Position numbers and translations under genes: made by a program. Shown here piece after piece: positions 1 through 11,675 of a DNA stretch of 64,000 bases. Under the pieces are notes generated by a model. It was not told the DNA's origin. It saw nothing but the letters and a program-made list of their open reading frames with translations, and did no database searches. Within the stretch, counting starts at the first letter, position 1. Each line of letters starts with the position of its first letter. Origin of the DNA: Okapia johnstoni (taxonomy: Eukaryota; Chordata; Mammalia; Artiodactyla; Giraffidae); contig CM044309.1 in the NCBI GenBank assembly GCA_024291935.2, forward strand, positions 186,001-250,000, given 5' to 3'.

Positions 1-330
1 TATAATCCCTGTGTATAATCCCTGCCATAGTGTTGCTGAGGGGTAATGACAGAGCCACTGGCCGTGTGAGCAAAGGCGTCTATTTATCCATGTTCCATCC
101 ATTCTAGCTGAACGCACTGGAGGCTCATTGTGGGTCTGGGATTGTTTTAGGAGCTAGACCGAGAGCCATCTCTGTGTGTGCCCTCGGTGAGGGCATAAAT
201 GAAGGAGGCAGGAAAGGATGAACAGAAAAAACGCAGGAAGGAAAGTAGAATAATGAGCCTAGTGGTGGAATAATCTGTCTCCAGCAGAGAGGCCTGGCCT
301 TGAAAGATAACATGAGCTTTCTTACTCCAT

Positions 331-545
331 TTTTTTTTTTAAGATAGTTTATTTATTTATTTGGCTCTGCTGGATCTTGTTGCACCATGAGGGATCTTTG
401 ATCTTTGTTGCATCATATGGAATCTTTATTTGTGGCAGACGAACTCACTTGTTGCGTGTGGGGTCTAGTTCCCTGACCAGGGATGGATCCCAGGTCCCCT
501 GCTTTGGGAGCATGGAGTCCTAGACACTGGACCATCAGGGATAAG
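331..545 (-). mobile_element. Bov-tA-type SINE (tRNA-Glu derived)
   Basis: Read on the minus strand it has the usual head (tggtccagtg...ctaagactcc), the ccctggtcagggaacta box and an A-rich tail, seen here as the T-rich block near 331-362. Confidence 0.85.
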
Positions 546-816
546 ACTTTTTAACCCTGAAAATAATCATTGTTATGATTATTCAGTTGAAAAATTGAAA
601 GTGGAAGTCTCTAGCCACATCACATGATTCCTAGAAATTAACAAAGTGAAGTCTTTAAAGCTTGGGAAGAATCAGGTAGCATCTTTAATGCAGGGATTTG
701 AATGGTCTGTTCACCCAAAGAAGAAACAGATGGACCCCTAAGGAGTTAGGTAAGCTCACAGATGGGCGCCTTAGCGGACAGGGACTCCTAGACCAGCACA
801 GACTTTCCATGCTAAT

Positions 817-1028
817 GTGTGTGTTGTGTGTTAGTCGCTCAGTTGTGTCCAACTCATTGCGACCCCGTGAACTGTAGCCCACCAGGCTCCTCTGTCCATG
901 GGACTCTCCAGGCAAGAATACTGCAGTGGGTTGCCACTCCCTTCTCCAGGGGATCTTCCCACCCTGGGATCGAACCCAGGTCCCCCGAATTGTGGGCAGA
1001 TTATTTACAATCTGAACCACCAGGGAAG
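817..1028 (-). mobile_element. Bov-A2 SINE
   Basis: On the plus strand it runs from tagtcgctcagttgtgtcc through ccaccaggctcctctgtcc and ggcaagaatactg to gaaccaccagggaag, the reverse complement of Bov-A2. It is full length. Confidence 0.93.
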
Positions 1029-1352
1029 TATTTCAAGCCAGTCCGAGTGTTACAGCTGCTAGACTCCAGCGAGCTGGGCTTTCGGGGGAGAGGTAAAGAT
1101 GAGAAAGATAGCTAGCTCCTAACTTCCTCCAAGTCTGTTTCAGTTTTCTTCATTGCAAACCTTTATCAACATTTTTCACAAGGCTTTCCTAGTAACCAAG
1201 AAACTCACAGGCAACCACAAGACAGGGGCCTCTTCATAATGTACACACAACCAACTACAAGATACTACCAGAGAAGCAGAATGAAATAAAAATGCCAGGC
1301 ACACACAGAGACAGACTGCAGTAGTTTATAAACAGTATACATGGAGTGGAGT

Positions 1353-1553
1353 TTTCCTGGTGGCTCAGATGGTAAGGAATCTGCCTGCAATGTGGAAGAC
1401 CTTGGTTCGATCCCAGGGTCGGGAAGATCCCCTGGAGAAGTGCATGGCTTCACTCCAGTATTCTTCCCTGGAGATTTCTGCAGACAGAGGCGCCCGGTGG
1501 GCTACAGTCCATAGGATTGCGAAGAGTCGGATACGACTGAGTGATTAATACTT
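1353..1553 (+). mobile_element. Bov-A2 SINE
   Basis: Plus-strand head ttcctggtggctcagatgg, middle gaagatcccctggagaag and tail agtcggatacgactgagtg. It lies opposite the copy at 817-1028, about 325 bp away. Confidence 0.92.
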
Positions 1554-2084
1554 TCACAAACGTTTGACTTTCACATACATGGAATACATGTATTCAGTAT
1601 ACTGAATACAGTAAACAACTCCTATATATAGAAAAATCAATAAATTTAGTCTTTAAAAAAAAGAGAGGGTGCTTTGGCTTCTTGGTAAGCAGTCTGGTCA
1701 ATTGCTAGCATATAATATAGGGAATGATTTACGACAGCCTTGGTCGTGTCAAGATTCTACAAACATATAAAGAGGAAAGAGAAGGCTTTTCTTTTCTCTT
1801 TTATTTTCATCTGCAGCCCTTGAACTGTTGGAAGGTTTGCCCTAGCAGTTAATTTTTAAAGTTGAGAAAAGCAGGTTGGAAAAAGTAGCTAGAAATAGGA
1901 TCTGACCCAGACCTCCTAACAAACCCCTTAGAGGCTGTCTTCTCAACTTTTTCCAGACTGTCCTCTGATTCAGAGCTTGAAAAAGCAGGCAAACTGGAAG
2001 ATTATTATGAATATGACCAGTGTTTGAAATTATATTTGTATTACTTACATTTCAACTGTTAGTGAAGTAGCCACCCTTTACTAT
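1554..2084. other. Unique intronic DNA
   Basis: AT-rich with short purine runs. No gene or recognisable repeat was seen. Confidence 0.5.
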
Positions 2085-2300
2085 TTCCTTTCTGGGTTCC
2101 AGGCACTGGACTACCCTTTACACATATAATTACTAACAATGATGAAATCGCTAAAGGGTTAGTAGTATTATTTCTTGTATTTTTAGAAGAGGGAAACGAG
2201 GCCCAGAGGGACACAAACTCAAAGGCCCACAGCTGTGAAGTCACAGGGCTGAGGACTCCCAATGCTTGTGTCTGTCTGCCTCCAAAGCCTGGGCTATTTC
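2085..2300 (-). mobile_element. MIR SINE
   Basis: Degenerate MIR read backwards: ggcactgg, then a T-rich centre, gaaacgaggcccagaggg and cacagctgtgaagtcacag. Confidence 0.75.
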
Positions 2301-3199
2301 CATTGCACTGGGCTCGATGAAACCAGAACACTGCCTTCAGTGAACAAGGATGTGGCGTTAGTACCATGCTGGCCTTTTGCTGGGCACTTAAGTATTAATG
2401 ACATTACCCCGGAAGAAATGTTCATATTTTATTTTCCTTTGGAATTCTCTGCCTTGACAAGCACCAAGATGCCTCCGCTTCTCTGGGCAGCTCCAAAGTG
2501 GTCCTGTGGCCCCTGATGCAGGAATCTGACTTTCCCAGATACCATATCACTTGACCATCCTTCTTCCTCTCTCATCTTTACAATTCCTGTATGTGCCAGA
2601 TGCTTCAGAAAACAGATCCTTTGTATTGAATTTCCAGACCGCGGTTCCCAGACCGCGGAAGGATGAGGACCAAAATATTTTTTTTATTCCATCAGCTCTA
2701 TTTTTTGTGGATGGATATATTTTTAGAGCTAGTTGAAAAGGAGGGGGAGAAAAACCCACTCCCAAACAAACAACTCCCTGATCTAATACAGAGAATGTAG
2801 GAGTCTTCACGTCCACTAGAATGGACAGGATGTCAACTGTTGCTACAACAGAGCTTGTTTGAACAGAGTCAGAATGTAACGTGTCTGAGAGAAGGCCTGT
2901 GTGCAGAGCAGGAAATGGGCTGAGAGGTTTGGGTTGATTAGAGAAGTCAAAGGGTATTCTTCAGCAGGCATCAGACAGTTAAACTCTGGCAAAGAAGTCC
3001 ATTTAAGATCTCATCAAGGAGACAATCAGTGCCTAGTAAAGTGTAAAATGTATTTTGGGGGAAAAAATAGAGAAAATGGAAAAAATAATCACTTTTTTCC
3101 TCTCCACTCCGAGACAAACATGTTGAAAAGTTGGTATATTATTCTGCCATTTTTACCTGAAAATATAACATGGATCTCACTGGTTGAAAAACATTTTTC
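2301..3199. other. Unique intronic DNA
   Basis: No repeat family or exon was recognised. A 14-bp direct duplication at 2634-2658 carries the motif ccagaccgcgg twice. Confidence 0.5.
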
Positions 3200-3332
3200 T
3201 TTCCTTTTTCCTTTTTTTTTTTGCCGATGACTCAAGGCTTATGGGAACTCAGTTCCCTGACCAGGACTGAACCTGGGTCACAGCAGTGAAAGCCCGAAAC
3301 CCTGACCACTAGGCCACTAGGGAACTCCTGAA
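3200..3332 (-). mobile_element. Bov-tA-type SINE, short
   Basis: The plus strand shows gttccctgaccaggactgaacc and gaccactaggccactaggg followed by aactcc, preceded by a T-rich tail at 3200-3222. Confidence 0.8.
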
Positions 3333-3335
3333 AGC

Positions 3336-3784
3336 AAACGTTTTGCATGACTTTTTCATGGCTTCAGACAATCCCTTGAGTGAAGATACTAGACTTGTCT
3401 TTTTTATGTTGCTTTCTGCCTACCTTTTATCAACTCTCCATGGTGACACTTTTGTAGGCTGAATCCTTATCCGACACTGATTTCCTTAGGATGAATCAAT
3501 AAAAGTAAAAGGCATTTATTGGGCTGAAAGCTCTGCGTGTACTCAAGATTAAACTGTCCTCAGAAAAGTCTACAGTCTGAATATAAGAAATGCCATGTCT
3601 CTAATCTTCACTGACACTGAATATCCATGATCCTGAGTAATAAAAAGAAAATCATCTTTTTAAAAGCCGGCCACTTATTTTGGTTGGCAACCTGACAGAT
3701 GGCAAAATTAATCTTAAGACTGAAACTTTTATTTAGGAAAATACCTCCTTGACCTTTTTAGGTGAGAAAGGCTAGACCCAGGGG
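3336..3784. other. Unique intronic DNA
   Basis: No gene or repeat family was recognised. Confidence 0.45.
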
Positions 3785-3978
3785 GTGGAAAACTTTTTCT
3801 GTAAAGGGTCAGATAAAAGGGTCAGATAGTGAATATTTTAGGCTTTGTGGGCTGGAAAGTCTCTGTTGCAACCGCTGAAGGCCATAGTGAAGGCCTGTGG
3901 CTGCGTTCTAGCAAAACTATTCACAAACACAGGTTGATTTGACTCCTGGGGCCATAGTTTGCCACCCCTTGGGCTAGA
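3785..3978 (+). mobile_element. Old hAT-type DNA transposon fragment
   Basis: The core is ctgtaaagggtcagat, then attttaggctttgtgggc, ggctgcgttctagcaaaac and ggccatagtttgccacccc. This is a familiar non-autonomous mammalian hAT layout; the subfamily name is uncertain. A related copy lies at 9215-9385. Confidence 0.7.
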
Positions 3979-3989
3979 CCCTCAGAAGG

Positions 3990-4830
3990 GTTGTTAAGGA
4001 GAGCAGACAGGAGTGCCTTGCAGGAAGGAGGCACTGGTTCCCGGGGACACTGCTGTAGGGTGGCGGGAAAGAAAGGGGCGAAGGATTGGGAGGCGGGAGA
4101 GAACTCTGGCCAGAGAAGAAGCCTGCCGGAGAGCAATTCCCTCTGGGGTGGGTGGCTGAAGAGACTTGGCTGAGGAGTTTCCTCCGGTCTAAGATTAACT
4201 TTAACTTGTTTCCTGCTATGCTCTCCGCAGGAGGCCTCCCATAAGATTCTGCTCCATGGGCTGCGTTGGGTCGTGTGCTTTGGAGACACGAGGGTGACGG
4301 GGACGGTTCCCCGGGGGGAGAAGAGACATTGGCGGGGTGCTGTGATGGGCGAGCGTGTGAGAGTCAAGCCCGAGAAGGGATCCAGGCGGATGGTGGCGGA
4401 AAAGTGTAACCCTGCTTCTCCCAGAGCCTCGGAAGTCCTGGGAGGCTGGACCTCTGTGTGTCCGTGGGCCGGGCTGTGCCGGGCAGTCCTGGGGGGATGC
4501 AGAGGACACAGAGGCGGGGCCGGCTCTGGAACAGCCGGGCTGGGGGGCCCGGGGCCGCAGGCCTGGGGCTCAGACCCCTTGGTGGGGGCGCCGGGGGCCT
4601 CCGAGCCTCGCCTGCAGCTGCTGCTGCCCAGGTCGGGGCTGAATGCAGGTGGCTGGGCTGTTAAAGTGACCACTCAGACCCCTTCTTCCATCTTTGTCCT
4701 CTTGCCTGTGCTCTCGGTGGCCAGACCAAAGCGACACAGGTCGCAGGGCAAGGAGACCCGGCAGGGGAATTCACAGGGGCCAGTCTCCCGGGACACCAGC
4801 AGGCGCAGCGCGGACTTGGGGGTAGGGAGT
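3990..4830. other. GC-rich block, no gene assigned
   Basis: A run of G- and C-rich sequence with moderate CpG. Open frames occur on both strands (up to 250 codons on minus, 199 on plus), but they have Pro/Ser/Gly-rich composition, no domain and no homology I recognise. High GC removes stop codons by itself. It might be an enhancer or an unannotated non-coding exon. Confidence 0.4.
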
Positions 4831-4835
4831 TGTAA

Positions 4836-6829
4836 CTGGAATACTATTGCATTTTATTTGGATAATTTTTAAAAAGGGTATATCAGAAAACTCAAGGCCT
4901 TGGACTATCTGGGTTTAAAACAATGATATTTTAGTCTTTTGATTCTTTGTTTTAAACATGACACTGATACTAGATGCTTTTGATACAGAGAGAAAAGGGG
5001 ACAGCAGATGTATTTATGATTTGCTGGCCCTTGTTTCGGTTTTAGGAGGCTAAAATATGCCCCCAATTAATCTATGTATGGCATCTATTCAAAATTGCTT
5101 TTGTTCTGGAAAGACTCTACCAACACTAAAATCTAATAATAGAATATTAAAATAAAAGGAAAATGTTATGCCCAGTTACGTCAGTTATAATTGTAACAAT
5201 ATGTTACATTTACTGGTAAAATGCTGCATCAAAAATATTAAGAACTTGTGCTCCATCAAATATGTTAAGAGCCACTGGAAAGCTTAATTTTGTATTCTGG
5301 TGGGGACGCAGGGGTGGTGTGAAGAATCCGTTCCCCCAAGGCTGGTAGAGGGGCCCAGACAGACGACAGTTCCTGATCACTTTCTCACGCAGCTCAGAGT
5401 CCGTATAAACAGGATCGACAGAACCCTTTTATTCCATAGAGTTGTGTTGTTAGTATTCATCTTGGCATATATGAATCTGTCAGCTTTTAGAAGGAAGTAA
5501 GGGGTACCAGTTAATTTTTAGTAGACTCACCTTCTTCCAAAGGTCAATCAAATTCTCTTCCTAATGAAATCAGAAATAAATGGAGGTGAAGACACATTCC
5601 CCAGCACATTAGTTTCTTAGGAGGGATTTCAGGACCAAAATGAAAAAGCACAGCATTTTCTTTTCTTGGCCCAGTGGTGTAACGGTACTGTACTCTGTGC
5701 CTTAGCCTGAGACACGCAGTCAAGCAACAGATTGAGGCTGTTTTGGCACCATCTGCCGATACAGTGACGGTGACATCCACAACATCCGACCCTTCCCATA
5801 GCCCCTCAGTGGCTAGACTACCTGCTGTTAATTGAATGTTTTATTCATAGGTTGCAAGAGGGTCTTACTTTATCAGGAGGAAGAGAATTAACACTTGGAC
5901 CATTGCTGCAAATCAAACTCCATGAGATTTTCAGCTTCTTTCACGGACACAGACCTTCGCGTGAGCCTTCCCTCGGCATTCTGTCGACGTGGTCTGATTA
6001 CCCCTACTCACATTACAGAGCTCAGTTAACTAGAGGATACCAGCCAGGTATTAGGAACATCGACCAAGAAGCCAAGGAAAGGGGGTCCAGCACTCATTTC
6101 TCATTACCTCTGTGTTCCGTGCGATTTCCAGACGCCAAGTGATAATGAAACACAGACACTCAGTGTCATTTTAAGATTCGTGTCCTTGGAGGATTAAGCT
6201 TCATTGGACTGGTCCTCACATACTTTGTCCCTGCTAATCAGAAGTTTCTTTGCGAGGCGATTGAGCAGAAAGACCAACAAAGAAGAAGCTCTGTTTCCAT
6301 AGTACCATCACTGACTTAGAACCCAAAGGTGCTAGAGCAAATTGCTAACTCCAAACCCTTTTTAATACTCACAAGAGAAAAACAAGGGTTATATTAATGG
6401 AATGGCCAGAAACCCGGCAAGTAAGAACATGTTCAACGTTAGCTATCTTCCAGAAACAGCTAAAGTTTTGATAGTTATCCCAAAAGAATGCTGGTTCTGT
6501 TGTCAACATCTGACTGTAGAACTTTTGACCTCTCCTTTAGGAGTTCTGTGGTTTTGAGGTTTTGACCGTGCACAGGAATTACTTTAAAAGTTTGTATACA
6601 TAATACCATTTTAGGGACCTTGAGAAATTTCTCATCAGTAATTTTGGCCCTTCAGGGTTTTGGCCTTACATTTAAGAACCCAAAGCTTCCTCTACTCTCT
6701 ACATAGGATGAGTTGTCACCCTTGTTCAGCAGAGTAAGCCTGTAACCTGGTTGTGCATATACTCAAGGATCTTCAGCCCCTGATAAGTAACTTTTGATTG
6801 CTCTCTTAGTCTGTTCAAAAGCATGTATA
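4836..6829. other. Unique intronic DNA
   Basis: About 2 kb without a recognised element. Composition shifts to AT-rich after the GC block. Short open frames (5300-5500, 5852-6142) have no recognisable content. Confidence 0.5.
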
Positions 6830-7040
6830 CACACTGCTATATTTAAAATGGATAGCCAACAGGGACCTACTGTAAGCACAGGGAACCCTGCTCAATGTTA
6901 CATGGCAGCCTGGATGGGAGGGGAGTTTGGGGGATACATGTATATGTACGGTTGAGCCCCTTTGATGTTCACCTGAAACTGTCACAGCATTGTTAATCGG
7001 CTATACCCCAACACAAAATAAAATATTTTTTTAAAAACAG
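6830..7040 (+). mobile_element. L1 3' end fragment
   Basis: Follows the L1 3' UTR pattern: agggacctactgtaagcaca, then tatatgtacggttgagcccc, a cggctataccccaa segment and an A-rich end ataaaatattttttt. Confidence 0.8.
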
Positions 7041-7129
7041 AGGAAAGAGAAGAGGATAAAAAGAAAAAGGGATTGCTGTGTTAAAAAAAAAAGGATAAAA
7101 ACATATACTACTATAACAACAGAAACAAA

Positions 7130-7445
7130 AGCCCACAGACCAAGGGGCTTATGAACCCCTCATGGTAGTTTCTCACAGTTCTGGAGGCTGCAAAGTCCGA
7201 GTTAAAGGTGTTGGTACTTTCTGTATCTGGTGAGTGCCCACTTCCTATTCATAGCTGGTTGTCTTCACAGCGTCCTCACGTGGTCAAGGGAGCTTTCTTG
7301 GGCCTCTTTTATAAGAACACTAATCTCATTCTTGAGGGTGGGGTACCTTCCAAAGGCCCCGCCTCCTAAATCCTCACCCTAGGGGTTAGCATCTCAACAT
7401 GAATTTCAAGGTGGGGAGGGGACACAAATACTCAGTCCACAGCAA
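7130..7445 (-). mobile_element. MaLR-like LTR fragment
   Basis: Read on plus: cacagttctggaggctg, gtcttcacagcgtcctcac, ttataagaacac and ggggacacaaatactcagtcc. These are hallmarks of an old ERVL-MaLR LTR in reverse orientation. It is non-coding and degenerate; the subfamily is not fixed. Confidence 0.55.
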
Positions 7446-7504
7446 TAGTAAAAACAAACAGAAAAGACTATTTAGCCATTATTTTAAACCATTTTAGCGA
7501 CGAC

Positions 7505-7692
7505 ATTTTTAAAAATTAATTTATTTCTATTTTTTATTTTTGGCTGTGCTGGGTCTCCTTGCTGTGCATGGGCCTTCTCCTGCACAGCAGCCTGAGGAAT
7601 CTTCCCAGACCAGGGATCGAACCACTGTCCTCAGCATTGCAGGGTGGATTTTTAACCACTGGACCACTGACCCACCAAACAACCAGGGAAGC
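7505..7692 (-). mobile_element. Bov-tA-type SINE
   Basis: The plus strand shows ttggctgtgctgggtctcc, agaccagggatcgaacc, ttaaccactggaccactg and accagggaagcc. The T-rich start corresponds to its tail. Confidence 0.85.
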
Positions 7693-8535
7693 CTGCCCAG
7701 CATTTTCTGATGACACATAATGGGTGTACTGTCCACGGCGGGGTCAAGAAGAACAGAACAGATGATTTGCTGTGCTCAGCCTGATGTGGTGGCTTTAGGA
7801 CGCTACCTGCTTGCTTCCTCTACGCTCTCCTGCGACCGCAAAGGCTGGTTTAGCGTCCTATCTGTGTGGCTGTCATCTTTTCCCCAAATGCATTGTTTTG
7901 CATTTGCCTTCAGGGAAGGCAATACACATCTGTCTGATCACTTCTAGAAAGAAAAAGGAATTTTTTTTTACTCTGAAAGGCAGATCCATGCCTCCAGTCT
8001 GTCTGGGGATCTTTTAAAGCTCCTGAAAGAGACAGCTGAATGAATGCCACCTGTGTGGCTTGAATAGTTAACAGATGTGGGAAAGATGTTGGAGGGGGAA
8101 GCTGGGCTAGGAGTCACACCACCAGGCAGGGTGGTTGGGGCACCTGTCAATCAGCGCCTCTGCTCTATAGGAACATAAATGGCCTCAGACGGATGTGATG
8201 CTTTCAGTTGGAAACATCCTCCTGAGCAGATGAGCTGGTTGCCTGTCTCAGTAACGTATCCATTGCCTGGTAATCCTAAGTTGATACACTTTTCCTTATA
8301 TCTCGTGAAAGTCCTTTTCACTGCTTTTTAAACCAACACAATGCAATGCCTAGGAGACAGAGGAAAAGGATTTTCAAAGGCACAGTTTTATACCTCAAAA
8401 GTTTTATACCTTCCCTTAAGCCAAGGGCCACAAATTGGCAGGCAGTGTTTTGCTTGGCTAGAAGAGGCTTGACTTTTTTAAATTCAATGTCCCTGATTAT
8501 GTTTCCTTGTTTCCATAGGCCCTGCCGTTTCCTAC
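7693..8535. other. Unique intronic DNA
   Basis: No repeat family or exon was recognised. A 16-17-bp direct duplication containing gttttatacct occurs at about 8384-8410. Confidence 0.45.
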
Positions 8536-8692
8536 TGTTTTTCTTTTCTTTCTTTCTCTTTCTCTTTCTCTTTCTCTCTTTTTTGGCCAAACCATGTGGC
8601 ATGTGGGATCTTAGTTCCCTGACCAGGGGTCAAACCTCCACCCCCTGCAGTGGAAATTCAGAGTCTTAACCACTGGACTGCCAGGAAGTCCC
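8536..8692 (-). mobile_element. Bov-tA-type SINE with long CT-rich tail
   Basis: The pyrimidine run of 8536-8583 (tctttct and ctctttct units) is the complement of its A/G-rich tail. The body shows gttccctgaccaggggtcaa and ttaaccactggactgccagg. Confidence 0.85.
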
Positions 8693-8695
8693 CAT

Positions 8696-9214
8696 TTCCT
8701 GCTGCTTTTCATGCAGCCTGTTCACCTGTGTTCCACCTTGCCAGGCCCTGTGGATCCTTGGGTTTTGTGAATCTTGATTTTAAACTCTTACATTCTCAAC
8801 TGTATAAAAGAAAAAACATAGCTATGGTCACCTCTGTGTCTCCTGTACAAACTAAACTTCAGTCCTGACCCCAGGATATTTTTAGAGAATGCAGAGTTAC
8901 TTCATGTATTTTGATGTATTTTGTCCCATATGGTTTGGTAAAGCTGACAGTGTTTGCCAGTTTCCATGGTGTGAACACTCTCACCATGGCTGAGTCCATC
9001 CAGAGCTGATTTGGGAAAAGGTGCTTATGGTCACTTGTGTAAGCCAGCTCCAGAACTGCTCATCACTGCTGCCGTCAAGCCTCTTTTGATTTCTTTACTC
9101 AGAATGAGCTAATCAGATGAAGAGGACTTAACTTTAATCATGGATGAAGCAAAAGCCTCAAAGAAAAATATAAAATATTTTTCTCTGATAAACTTTAGAC
9201 ATTATATAAAATAT
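8696..9214. other. Unique intronic DNA
   Basis: No element was recognised. Confidence 0.45.
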
Positions 9215-9385
9215 GGAGTCAGCAAAATTTTTTTCCCTATAAATGGGCAAATAGTAAATACTGTAGGCTTTGTTGGTCATACAGTCTTTGTCACATATTC
9301 CTTCTTAGCATGCCAGCCGTACAAATACAGGTCAACAGTCAATCAGATTAGCCTGTGAGCTATAGCTTGTAGACCCCTGATACAA
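9215..9385 (+). mobile_element. Old hAT-type DNA transposon fragment
   Basis: Degenerate relative of the 3785-3978 element: gcaaatagtaaatactgtag, gctttgttggtcatacagtc and ctatagcttgtagacccctg. Confidence 0.65.
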
Positions 9386-9444
9386 AAGGGTAGAAATGAG
9401 AAGATGCTTAGTTTATTTTTTTAATTTGAGGTGGTAAAATACCA

Positions 9445-10183
9445 GAAAGTGAACAAGAACGGAAGAGCCTCTTGATGAAGGTGAAGGAGGAGAGTGAAAA
9501 AGTTGGCTTAAAGCTCAACGTTCAGAAAACTAAGATCATGGCATCTGGTCCCATCACTTCATGGGAAATAGATGGGGAAACAGTGGAAACAGTGTCATAC
9601 TTTGTTTTTTTGGGCTCCAGAATCACTGCTGATGGTGATTGCAGCCATGAAATTAAAAGACGCTTACTCCTTGGAAGGAAGGTTATGGCCAACCTAGATA
9701 GCATATTTAAAAGCAGAGACATTACTTTGCCAACAAAAGTCCTTCTAGTCAAGGCTATGGTTTTTCCAGTGGTCATGTATGGATGTGAGCGTTCGACAGT
9801 GAAGAAGGCTGAGCGCCGAAGAATTGATGCTTTTGAACTGTGGTGTTGGAGAAGACTCTTGAGAGTCCCTTGGACCGCAAGGAGATCCAATCAATCCATC
9901 CTAAAAGAGATCAATCCTGGGTGTTCATTGGAAGGTCTGATGTTGAAGCTGAAACTCCAATACTTTGGCCACCTCATGCGAAGGGTTGACTCACTGGAAA
10001 AGACCCTAATGCTGGGTAGGATTGGGGGCGGGAGGAGAAGGGGACGACAGAGGATGAGATGGTTGGATGGCATCACCGACTCGATGGACACTCCGGGAGT
10101 TGGTGATGGACAGAGAGGCCTGGCGTGCTGCAATTCATGGGGTCGCAAAGAGTCGGACACGACTGAGCAACTGAACTGAACTG
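9445..10183 (+). mobile_element. BovB (RTE) LINE, 5'-truncated, with open C-terminal frame
   Basis: BovB is a non-LTR retrotransposon; this copy holds the distal part of its reverse transcriptase ORF and the short 3' end (gagcaactgaactgaactga). A 9-bp target duplication aaaatacca flanks it (9436-9444 and 10184-10192), so both ends are defined. The frame 9472-10179 stays open for 235 codons, including LKLNVQKTKIMASGPITSWE and a YGCE motif. A short deletion near 10089 (gacactccggg where a longer spacer is usual) changes the last 25 or so residues. It lacks endonuclease and most of the polymerase, so it cannot move by itself. Confidence 0.93.
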
Positions 10184-10512
10184 AAAATACCACACTTCCA
10201 ATATTTATCTGAACACCAATGCACAGAACATAAAGCAAGGTTACCTAGAGATTTTTAATACAGGAATAAAATTTATGAGTAGTTGCCAAGAAGACTAGGT
10301 AGACTTGGGTGTACGTCTGGCATATATTCTCTTTAGGATAATGCTTCATCTGAAAGGAAAAGAGCTATAAGAAGTGGATATGGATGCACTGAACACCAAG
10401 AACCTGCATCCTTGGGCCTAGAGAATATCATACTAAGTGAAGTAAGTCAAACAGAGAAAGACACATATCTATGATATCACTTATACATGGATCTAAACAA
10501 TGATGCAGATAA

Positions 10513-10682
10513 GGGGCTTCTCTGGTGGCCTAGTGGCTGAGACTGTGTTCCCAATGCAGGGGCCCTGGGTTCCATCCCTGGTCAGGAAACTAGATCCCAC
10601 GTGCTGTGACTAAAGATTCCACATGCAGATCCTTAAGCTGCAGCAAAGACCTGGTGCAGCCTAATAAATAAATACGTATTTT
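10513..10682 (+). mobile_element. Bov-tA-type SINE nested in L1
   Basis: Head ggggcttctctggtggccta, box ccctggtcaggaaactagat, tail aataaataaata. It is flanked by the 12-bp duplication aatgatgcagat of L1 sequence. Confidence 0.9.
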
Positions 10683-10811
10683 TAAAAATGATGCAGATGA
10701 ATTTATTTACAAAACAGAAACAGAGCCTCAGATATAGAAAACAAACCTGTGTTTACTAAAGGGGAAGTGGACTGGGAGGGGCAGTTAAGAGTTTGGAATC
10801 AGCACGTGTAT

Positions 10812-11029
10812 ACTGCTGCTGCTGCGCTTAGTCAGTAAATCGCTTCCGACTCTCTGTGACCCCGTGGACTGTAGCCGCCAGGCTCCTCTGTCTGTGGGAT
10901 TTCCCAGGCAAGAATCCTGGAGTGGGCTGCCATGTCCTTCTCCAGGCCATCTTCCCAACCCAGGGATCAAACGCAAGTTTCCTGCCTGGCAGGCAGATTC
11001 TTTACCACTGAGCCACCTGGGAAGCCCAT
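10812..11029 (-). mobile_element. Bov-A2 SINE nested in L1
   Basis: The plus strand runs from a (ctg)n start and cgcttccgactctctgtgac to ctgagccacctgggaagccc. The ctg run is the complement of its tail. Confidence 0.92.
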
Positions 11030-11299
11030 GTACATACACATATAAAATAGATTAAGAAAACAAGGTCCTACTATATATCACAGGGAACCATATGTAATAT
11101 CTTGTAATAATCTGTAATAGAAAAGAATCTGGGAAAGAATATATATGTATATATAACTGAATCACTTTGCTGTACACTAGTAACTAACAAAACATTATAG
11201 ATCAACCATATTTCAACTTTTAAAGGAAGAAGGTAATGCATCCTTGTGTGCAAACTCACTCCCAGTGTTTGGTGTGGACAGAAGACTGATGTGATACTG

Positions 11300-11545
11300 C
11301 TGTGCCTGGCGATGAAGAGCATGAGCTGTGGGTTCAGATCCATGCTCTGCCACTGACAAGCTGTGATGTGTCAGTCTTAAACCCTCTGGGCCTCAGTTTC
11401 CACATCTGTAAAATGGCAGTAATAATTGTAACCACTCCATAGTTCTGCTGGGAAAATGGAGTCAATAGATCTAAACTGTGTAAAATGTTTTTGGCACATG
11501 GTAAATGCTCTATTAATATGTTGTTATTATTGTAAATATTATTAT
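11300..11545 (+). mobile_element. MIR SINE
   Basis: Good match to the MIR core: gggcctcagtttccacatct, gtaaaatggcagtaataa and ggcacatggtaaatgctcta. Confidence 0.9.
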
Positions 11546-11675
11546 TGTTTGCCTGCAAAGTCCAATAAAAGGAATCGATGATGCCTTCTTAAGACATCAT
11601 TCTATAGAGGAAAGATGTGGAAGCGATGGGGGAACCTGAACTTGAGTGCTTTTTTCTTTCTAAAATATGAAATAG

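Larger units (their letters stand above)
10430..11225 (+). mobile_element. L1 3' end, split by two SINEs
   Basis: Three L1 pieces in order: 10430-10512 (tactaagtgaagtaagtcaa), 10681-10811 and 11030-11225 (aaggtcctactatatatcac, actgaatcactttgctgtac). They are separated by a Bov-tA-type and a Bov-A2 SINE. The order shows that L1 inserted first. Confidence 0.85.

Noticed and set aside
3921..4673. 250-codon minus-strand frame
   Set aside because: GC-rich, Pro/Ser-rich composition, no recognisable family, and opposite frames are open as well.
5640..5720. Possible tRNA-like stretch (cccagtggtgtaacggtact)
   Set aside because: No cloverleaf or B-box could be laid out. It may be a chance likeness to a SINE head.
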